Of a stretch of DNA of 10,000 nucleotides, positions 6,045 to 10,000 are shown one piece after another (position 1 is the first letter of the stretch; every line of letters begins with the position of its first letter). The position numbers and the translations under genes are program-made. The notes below the pieces were generated by a model, which did not search any database, was not told the origin of the DNA, and saw only the letters and a program-made list of their open reading frames with translations. Source of the stretch: Asticcacaulis sp. (GTDB taxonomy: Bacteria > Pseudomonadota > Alphaproteobacteria > Caulobacterales > Caulobacteraceae); the NCBI RefSeq assembly GCF_020217185.1, contig NZ_JAIWNX010000185.1:1-10000 (forward strand). Reading direction: 5' to 3'.

Positions 6045-7442
6045 ATGGCCGCTCAAGACTTTATTGTAAAAGACCTGTCCCTCGCTGACTGGGGCCGCAA
6101 GGAACTCGACATCGCCGAAGGCGAAATGCCGGGCCTGATGGCGACGCGCGAAGAATACGGTCCGTCGCAGCCGCTGAAAGGCGCGCGCATCGCCGGTTCG
6201 CTGCACATGACCATCCAGACGGGCGTGCTGATCGAGACGCTTCAGGCGCTGGGGGCCGAGGTGCGCTGGGCCTCGTGCAACATTTTCTCGACGCAGGACC
6301 ACGCCGCCGCCGCCATCGCCGCCAAGGGCACGCCGGTCTTTGCGATCAAGGGTGAAACCCTCGAAGAATACTGGGACTACGCGCACAAGATCTTCGAATG
6401 GCACGACGGCGGCTATCCGAACCTGATCCTCGATGACGGCGGCGATGCGACCCTGCTGACCGTGCTGGGGCCGAAGGCCGAAAAGGACGCTTCGATCCTC
6501 GACAACCCGACCAATGAGGAAGAAGAAGCCCTCTATAAGGTCATGAAGCGTTATCTGAAGGAAAAGCCGGGCTTCTATTCGGCCATCCGCGACGCCATCA
6601 CCGGCGTGTCTGAGGAAACCACCACGGGTGTCCACCGCCTGTACGCCATGGCGCAGAAGGGCGAGCTGCCCTTCCCGGCGATCAACGTCAACGACTCGGT
6701 GACCAAGTCGAAGTTCGACAACCTCTATGGCTGCCGTGAATCGCTGGTCGATGCCATCCGCCGCGCCACCGACGTCATGCTGGCCGGTAAGGTCGCGGTC
6801 GTCCTCGGCTATGGCGATGTGGGCAAGGGTTCGGCCGCGTCGCTGCGCAATGGCGGGGCGCGCGTCATCGTCACCGAAATCGACCCTATCTGCGCCCTTC
6901 AGGCCGCCATGGAAGGCTACGAAGTCCGCACCGTCGAAGAGGTGGCCAAGGTCGGCGATATCTTCGTCACCGCCACCGGCAACAAGGACGTCCTGCGCCT
7001 TGAGCACATGCGCGAGATGAAGCACAACGCCATCGTCTGTAACATCGGTCACTTCGACTCGGAAATTCAGGTCGCCTCCTTGCGCAACTACAAGTGGGAC
7101 GAGATCAAGCCGCAGGTCCACCACGTGGAATTTCCGGATGGCAAGAAGATCATCGTCCTGTCGGAAGGGCGTCTGGTCAATCTCGGCAACGCCACCGGCC
7201 ACCCGTCCTTCGTCATGTCGGCCTCGTTCACCAACCAGACCCTGGCGCAGATCGAGTTGTGGACCAACAACAAGGCCTATGACAAGCAGGTCTATACCCT
7301 GCCGAAGAAGCTCGACGAAAAGGTCGCCCTGCTGCACCTCGAAAAGCTGGGGGCCAAGCTGACGACGCTCAATGCGGAACAGGCCGACTATATCGGCGTG
7401 CCGGTCGAAGGCCCGTTCAAGCCGGAACACTATCGTTACTGA
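6045..7442 (+). CDS. ahcY: adenosylhomocysteinase (S-adenosylhomocysteine hydrolase)
   Basis: This cytoplasmic, NAD-dependent enzyme (also called sahH) reversibly splits S-adenosylhomocysteine into adenosine and homocysteine, clearing the inhibitor made by methyltransferases and feeding methionine regeneration. The 465-residue length is normal for the bacterial form. Visible signatures are HMTIQT (residues 54-59, substrate site), [10 protein letters not shown] (187-196), [13 protein letters not shown] (214-226, with the lysine near the active site), the NAD-binding GYGDVGKG (255-262), GHPSFVMS (385-392) and the conserved C-terminal KPEHYRY. ATG 6045 gives the expected N-terminus ([15 protein letters not shown]). 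The ribosome site is weak (GGA at 6033-6035). The gene stands alone, with a SahR-like dyad before it and a strong terminator after it. Codon use is strongly GC-biased, as expected for a highly expressed gene. Confidence 0.97.
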   Translation: MAAQDFIVKDLSLADWGRKELDIAEGEMPGLMATREEYGPSQPLKGARIAGSLHMTIQTGVLIETLQALGAEVRWASCNIFSTQDHAAAAIAAKGTPVFAIKGETLEEYWDYAHKIFEWHDGGYPNLILDDGGDATLLTVLGPKAEKDASILDNPTNEEEEALYKVMKRYLKEKPGFYSAIRDAITGVSEETTTGVHRLYAMAQKGELPFPAINVNDSVTKSKFDNLYGCRESLVDAIRRATDVMLAGKVAVVLGYGDVGKGSAASLRNGGARVIVTEIDPICALQAAMEGYEVRTVEEVAKVGDIFVTATGNKDVLRLEHMREMKHNAIVCNIGHFDSEIQVASLRNYKWDEIKPQVHHVEFPDGKKIIVLSEGRLVNLGNATGHPSFVMSASFTNQTLAQIELWTNNKAYDKQVYTLPKKLDEKVALLHLEKLGAKLTTLNAEQADYIGVPVEGPFKPEHYRY

Positions 7443-7470
7443 TATTTCCTAAAGGCTGTCCCCATCTTAC

Positions 7471-7505
7471 AAGACCTCCGGTATCACCGGAGGTCTTGAC
7501 TTTTT
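7471..7505 (+). terminator. Intrinsic terminator of sahH
   Basis: A perfect 12-bp stem, AAGACCTCCGGT (7471-7482) with ACCGGAGGTCTT (7486-7497), has a three-base loop (ATC) and is followed by GAC and five Ts. It begins 28 bases after the sahH stop and insulates it from the next gene. Confidence 0.93.
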
Positions 7506-7537
7506 ACAGCCCTATCCCGGTAAAGTCCGTCATCCAG

Positions 7538-7567
7538 TTGCCTAACCGGTATTCGTCGGCGCATAGT
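7538..7567 (+). promoter_or_regulatory. Weak candidate promoter for the mannose-1-phosphate guanylyltransferase gene
   Basis: TTGCCT (7538-7543, 4 of 6) and CATAGT (7562-7567, 4 of 6) are separated by 18 bases, with a start expected near 7574. Because the sahH terminator lies upstream, the next gene needs its own promoter in the 7506-7609 gap, and this is the best pair I see. Confidence 0.25.
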
Positions 7568-7609
7568 CGCTCACCTGTCCGGAAACAGTTTGTATTCCAA
7601 GGATGATTT

Positions 7610-8674
7610 ATGAAAATCTTACCGGTCATCATGTCGGGCGGGTCGGGTACGCGCCTGTGGCCCCTGTCCACGCCTGAACAGCCCAAGCAGTTTCACGCGC
7701 TGGCCACCCAGCACACCATGATTCAGGAAACGGCGCTGCGTCTGTCGGGGGCAGGGTTTCTGAAACCTGTGGTCATTTGCGGCAAAAGCCACGAAGCGCT
7801 GGCGACGGCGCAGCTTGAGGCCATTGACCTCACGCCGCAGGCGGTCGTGCTCGAACCCTTTGCGCGTAATACGGCGGCGGTGGCGGCGGTGGCGGCCCTG
7901 ATCGGTCTGGAGATCGACCCGGAGGCGCTGGTTCTGCTGGTGCCTGCCGATCACATGATCTCAAAGCCGGAGGTGTTCCGCGACGCCCTTGACCGGGCCG
8001 CCGCGACGGCCACGGACCGCATCGTCACCTTTGGCATCACCCCCACCGCTCCGGAGACGGGCTTCGGCTACATCCAGCGCGGCGAGCGGCTGGCCGAGGG
8101 CGTCTATGGTATCCGTCGCTTCCTCGAAAAGCCAAACTTTGAAACCGCCCAAAGCTATGTCGCCGATGGCGGCTATGACTGGAATGCCGGTATCTTTCTC
8201 TTCTCACCGCAGGTGATGCTGGAGGAGCTGAACCGATATGAGCCGGATGTCCTCACTGCCACGCAGCAGGCTTTCGACAAGGCCGCGACGCAGGGCGTGA
8301 CCCGCACGCTTGACCCGGAAGGTTTCAAACTCTGTCCTTCTATCTCCATCGACTATGCGGTGATGGAGCGCACCTCACGCGCCGCGACGGCCCCTTGTGA
8401 TATTGGCTGGGCGGACGTGGGCGGGTTCAGTGAACTGTGGCGTCTGGGGGCCAAGGATGACGTCGGCAACCATGCGCAGGGGCGCACCATCCTGATCGAT
8501 GCCCACAACTGCCTGATCCGCGCCGAAGGGCCGCCTGTGGCCATTATCGGGCTCGATGACATTATGGTCGTGTCCACGCCGTCGGGTATCGTCGTGGCCC
8601 CCATTTCGCGCGCACAGGACGTCAAGCTGGCGGCAGAAGCGGCTAAGCGGCTGAGCGAAGTCAGTGACAGCTAG
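7610..8674 (+). CDS. manC: mannose-1-phosphate guanylyltransferase
   Basis: This enzyme makes GDP-mannose from mannose-1-phosphate and GTP, the donor for mannosylated and fucosylated glycans. At 354 residues it carries only the nucleotidyltransferase domain and lacks the C-terminal phosphomannose isomerase (cupin) domain of bifunctional AlgA/ManC proteins, which run to about 470-480. The nucleotide-binding signature GGSGTRLWPLS lies at residues 10-20. PEQPKQF (22-28), PFARNTAA (83-90), VPADHMI (111-117), ETGFGYI (149-155), FLEKP (171-175), DWNAGIF (190-196), SIDYAVME (246-253) and WADVGGFSELW (267-277) are all as expected. ATG 7610 has AAGGA (7599-7603) 6 bases upstream. It stands alone, with a terminator before it and a hairpin cluster after it. 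Mannose isomerase activity must come from another gene. Confidence 0.93.
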   Translation: MKILPVIMSGGSGTRLWPLSTPEQPKQFHALATQHTMIQETALRLSGAGFLKPVVICGKSHEALATAQLEAIDLTPQAVVLEPFARNTAAVAAVAALIGLEIDPEALVLLVPADHMISKPEVFRDALDRAAATATDRIVTFGITPTAPETGFGYIQRGERLAEGVYGIRRFLEKPNFETAQSYVADGGYDWNAGIFLFSPQVMLEELNRYEPDVLTATQQAFDKAATQGVTRTLDPEGFKLCPSISIDYAVMERTSRAATAPCDIGWADVGGFSELWRLGAKDDVGNHAQGRTILIDAHNCLIRAEGPPVAIIGLDDIMVVSTPSGIVVAPISRAQDVKLAAEAAKRLSEVSDS

Positions 8675-8683
8675 GGAGATGTA

Positions 8684-8777
8684 GAGCGAAATGATTTATT
8701 TCGCTCAAGCCGCCATTGAGCGGCGGCCAAGGTGGCGGAGCCACCGCCCGGCGAGGGACTAATCATCTAGTGCCGGG
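8684..8777. repeat. Cluster of four consecutive hairpins after manC
   Basis: Four stems stand in a row. GAGCGAAAT (8684-8692) pairs with 8698-8706 around a 5-base loop. GCCGCC (8709-8714) pairs with GGCGGC (8722-8727). GGTGGC (8731-8736) pairs with GCCACC (8740-8745) around GGA. CCCGGC (8747-8752) pairs with GCCGGG (8772-8777), with an inner ACTA/TAGT. No T-run follows any stem. The block probably ends the manC transcript and that of the convergent small gene. Its density suggests a dispersed intergenic repeat, which cannot be confirmed from a single copy. Confidence 0.55.
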
Positions 8778-8961
8778 TCGCCAGACCCGCCACCAATGCC
8801 CAGAAACCGCTGCAAGAGATAAACAGGCCCAGCAGTGTCCATTTCAGCGGCATCTTGGCTTCGATGACCGCGTGGGTGTCCAGCGCGCACAGAAGGCCGC
8901 CGTCGTTTGCGGGTTTGGAGGCTTTCGAGGGCGTGTTCAGCTTCGCAGTATCAGGGCGCAT
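8767..8961 (-). CDS. possible 64-residue protein with one C-terminal membrane helix
   Basis: This reading frame ends at TAG 8767. ATG 8961 has a modest GGAA 6 bases upstream and is my preferred start. GTG 8988 is an alternative that would add nine residues. The first 36 residues are polar (MRPDTAKLNTPSKASK, then a short middle with Cys25). Residues about 39-60 are hydrophobic (PLKWTLLGLFISCSGFWALV), ending in a short ATRH tail. A tail-anchored or single-pass inner-membrane protein is plausible. It is divergent from the VanZ-like gene, and the space between them holds two inverted dyads. I recognise no family. The helix is the main support, so it may not be a gene. Apart from this frame and the hairpins, I see no gene between 8675 and 9120. 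Confidence 0.4.
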   Translation of the reverse strand: MRPDTAKLNTPSKASKPANDGGLLCALDTHAVIEAKMPLKWTLLGLFISCSGFWALVAGLATRH

Positions 8962-8988
8962 ACAGGGTTCCGGCGTGTGGAGTTCCAC

Positions 8989-9099
8989 GCACCCTAGCTG
9001 CGCAGGGTTAAATAAGCGTCGATGCGTGCGTGATTAATGCGATCAGTGGGTATTAACGCGTTTTGCCATCCTTTTGTTTACCCTGCGCGCTTAGGGTGC
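8989..9099. promoter_or_regulatory. Inverted pair of 20-bp dyads in a divergent intergenic region
   Basis: The copies at 8989-9008 and 9080-9099 are inverted relative to each other and match at 17 of 20 positions. Both contain GCACCCTA and GCGCAGGGT around a variable 3-base centre. Each copy is itself a dyad, ACCCT-N8-AGGGT. The 71 bp between them is AT-richer and holds ATTAAT and ATTAAC. Placed 21 bp before the VanZ-like start and about 27 bp before the small minus-strand start, they look like paired operator sites serving both directions. No regulator is identified. Confidence 0.45.
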
Positions 9100-9120
9100 A
9101 GACGCAAACGAGAGGTCGCC

Positions 9121-9555
9121 ATGTCACGCGCACAGAAAGCCTTGCTGTACATCCGTATCTGCCTGGCCCTGCTCACGGTGACGGTCGCGGTGCTGGTGCT
9201 GGGGCCGTTTTCCGGTGCCGAACAGGCTTTTGGTCTGACCGACAAGGAAGCGCACATCATCGCCTTCTTTGCCCTGACGCTGATGCTGCAACTGGCCTTT
9301 CCGCGCGTGCGGCGCACAGACCTGGCTCTGGGGGTGCTGGTGCTCGGGGCGCTGATCGAGGTGGCGCAACTCTTTACCGGACGCAGCGCCAGTGTCGGCG
9401 ACTGGCTGGCTGACCTGATCGGCGTCAGCGTCGCCACCCTGCCGTCCTATGCCGAAACCTTCCGCCACTATGTGCGGCTGGGCCATCGCGCGCCACGCCG
9501 CCGCCCAGAAGATGCAGCCAAGCGGTCAAAGGCGTCTCAGTCCTCACGCCTCTAA
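9121..9555 (+). CDS. VanZ-like family membrane protein
   Basis: This 144-residue integral membrane protein has VanZ-family (PF04892) features. The signature is DKEAHIIAFFALTL (residues 41-54, with the conserved Asp-Lys and His), followed by GALIEVAQLF (76-85), the arginine at 88, and SVGDWLADLIGV (91-102, conserved Asp). Four membrane helices are likely at about 10-30, 43-60, 66-85 and 95-110. The C-terminal 30 residues are strongly basic and should lie in the cytoplasm. VanZ itself gives low-level teicoplanin resistance in enterococci; chromosomal relatives in proteobacteria are mostly uncharacterised, so resistance should not be inferred here. ATG 9121 has GAGAGG (9110-9115) 5 bases upstream. 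The frame is open to 9037, but that extension crosses the dyads and has no ribosome site. The cutA gene follows after 39 bp. Confidence 0.85.
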   Translation: MSRAQKALLYIRICLALLTVTVAVLVLGPFSGAEQAFGLTDKEAHIIAFFALTLMLQLAFPRVRRTDLALGVLVLGALIEVAQLFTGRSASVGDWLADLIGVSVATLPSYAETFRHYVRLGHRAPRRRPEDAAKRSKASQSSRL

Positions 9556-9560
9556 GGGCT

Positions 9561-9588
9561 TTGGCAGAGGCAGATGGCGGGCTATAAC
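9561..9588 (+). promoter_or_regulatory. Putative sigma-70 promoter of cutA
   Basis: TTGGCA (9561-9566, 5 of 6) and TATAAC (9583-9588, 5 of 6) are separated by 16 bases. The expected transcription start falls at about 9594-9596, on the A of ATG 9595, which points to a leaderless mRNA. Confidence 0.5.
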
Positions 9589-9594
9589 CTGTCT

Positions 9595-9912
9595 ATGACC
9601 GATCTTATGACCGTTTCCATCACCTGTGCCGATGCCAATGAGGCCGAACGCATCGCGGAGCTTCTGGTAACGCAGAAGCTGGCGGCCTGTGTGCAGTGTG
9701 CACCGCTGCGCTCGACCTATGTATGGCAGGGGAAGGTGGAAACGGCCGATGAGATCGGCCTGACGATCAAGACCCTGCGCGACAAACTCCCGGCGCTGGC
9801 GGCGGCGGTAAAGGCCGCCCATAGCTACGAGGTGCCGGAACTGATCGCCACGCGCATCGAGTGGGCCAGCGCCGACTACGAACAGTGGCTGAGGGACGCG
9901 CTTAAGCCTTGA
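9595..9912 (+). CDS. cutA: CutA1-family divalent-ion tolerance protein
   Basis: This small cytoplasmic protein is expected to form a trimer of ferredoxin-like folds. In E. coli the locus is linked to divalent-cation (copper) tolerance, but its biochemical role is not settled. From ATG 9595 it has 105 residues, normal for the family. Signatures are KLAACV (28-33), TYVWQGKVE (41-49), IKTLRDKL (58-65), HSYEVPEL (76-83) and a C-terminal DYEQWLRDAL (94-103). ATG 9574 would add seven residues (MAGYNLS). A weak AGAGG lies only 3 bases upstream of it, and it would fall inside the predicted promoter. I prefer 9595 because the predicted transcription start coincides with it. The gene has its own promoter although it follows the VanZ-like gene by 39 bp. 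Its 3' end overlaps the minus-strand partial gene by 11 bp. Confidence 0.9.
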   Translation: MTDLMTVSITCADANEAERIAELLVTQKLAACVQCAPLRSTYVWQGKVETADEIGLTIKTLRDKLPALAAAVKAAHSYEVPELIATRIEWASADYEQWLRDALKP

Positions 9913-10000
9913 ATTTGCGCACTTCGAGATCGGCATATTCGGCGACCAGCGGAGCCATCTGACGAAAGCCGATGCTGCCGCCGGTGGGCCATTGGCGATC
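9902..10000 (-). CDS. C-terminal 32 residues of an unrecognised protein (partial)
   Basis: The minus-strand frame is open from the window edge to TAA (9904-9902). The visible end is polar to amphipathic, with WPTGGSIGFRQMAPLVAEY and then a DLEVRKFKA tail. Codon choice is GC-rich at third positions, like the neighbours, which supports a real gene. It converges on cutA with an 11-bp overlap of coding ends. Too little is visible to name a family. Confidence 0.6.
   Translation of the reverse strand, partial: DRQWPTGGSIGFRQMAPLVAEYADLEVRKFKA

Noticed and set aside
6006..7430. 474-residue open frame on the minus strand covering sahH
   Set aside because: It mirrors a strongly conserved, GC-biased gene. 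Long antisense frames are expected there, and its composition resembles no known protein. The sense strand matches adenosylhomocysteinase end to end.
8716..8997. 93-residue plus-strand frame after manC
   Set aside because: It begins within the hairpin cluster, lacks a ribosome site and runs opposite the more plausible membrane-protein frame.
9008..9056. Three TTAA tetramers as possible CtrA sites
   Set aside because: The spacings between tetramers are 22 and 15 bases, not the seven of a full CtrA box, and no TTAACCAT half-site is present.
9037..9120. 28-residue N-terminal extension of the VanZ-like protein
   Set aside because: It has no ribosome site, overlaps one of the dyads, and adds Cys/Arg-rich sequence unlike the family. 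GAGAGG before 9121 sets the start.

Overview
The window looks like ordinary chromosome from a GC-rich alphaproteobacterium, most likely Caulobacterales and perhaps Asticcacaulis or a relative. This rests on protein style, strong GGAG-type ribosome sites, a MetH/SahH-type operator typical of alphaproteobacteria, and a dispersed CTCCTCCC/GGGAGGAG palindromic repeat of a kind I associate with that group. No species can be assigned from sequence alone. There is no IS element, phage gene, tRNA, rRNA or CRISPR array.

Layout. Bases 13-45 hold a terminator for a gene outside the window. Next on the plus strand come a short ORF for a 31-residue membrane peptide (155-250), a radical SAM putative DNA modification/repair protein (284-1510), and its usual partner of the TIGR03915/DUF4130 family (1507-2421), which overlaps it by 4 bp. 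UDP-glucose 6-dehydrogenase (3557-2391) and biotin synthase (4712-3717) lie on the minus strand, separated by a large hairpin. The bioB leader is occupied by a 179-bp inverted repeat that also supplies the bioB ribosome-binding site. An ExoD-family membrane protein (5005-5667) runs into a small two-helix membrane protein on the opposite strand (5869-5639).

The 5870-6044 gap carries two clear dyads. One is a 15-bp TetR-like palindrome next to the small gene. The other is a 20-bp palindrome that fits the SahR operator upstream of sahH (6045-7442). sahH ends in a textbook terminator (7471-7505). A mannose-1-phosphate guanylyltransferase (7610-8674) follows, then a cluster of four hairpins, a possible 64-residue membrane protein on the minus strand, and a 91-111 bp intergenic segment framed by inverted dyads. 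The window ends with a VanZ-like membrane protein (9121-9555), cutA (9595-9912) with a good promoter that suggests a leaderless message, and the last 32 codons of an unrecognised minus-strand gene.

How the genes relate. Only the first two large genes form an obvious functional unit, a putative nucleic-acid repair/modification pair. Ugd, ManC and ExoD all touch exopolysaccharide or nucleotide-sugar metabolism but sit in separate transcription units. SahH recycles S-adenosylhomocysteine, which BioB and the radical SAM protein do not produce (they cleave SAM to 5'-deoxyadenosine), so nothing specific links them. The less expected content is in the regulatory and repeat DNA and in the small membrane proteins, not in the large enzymes.
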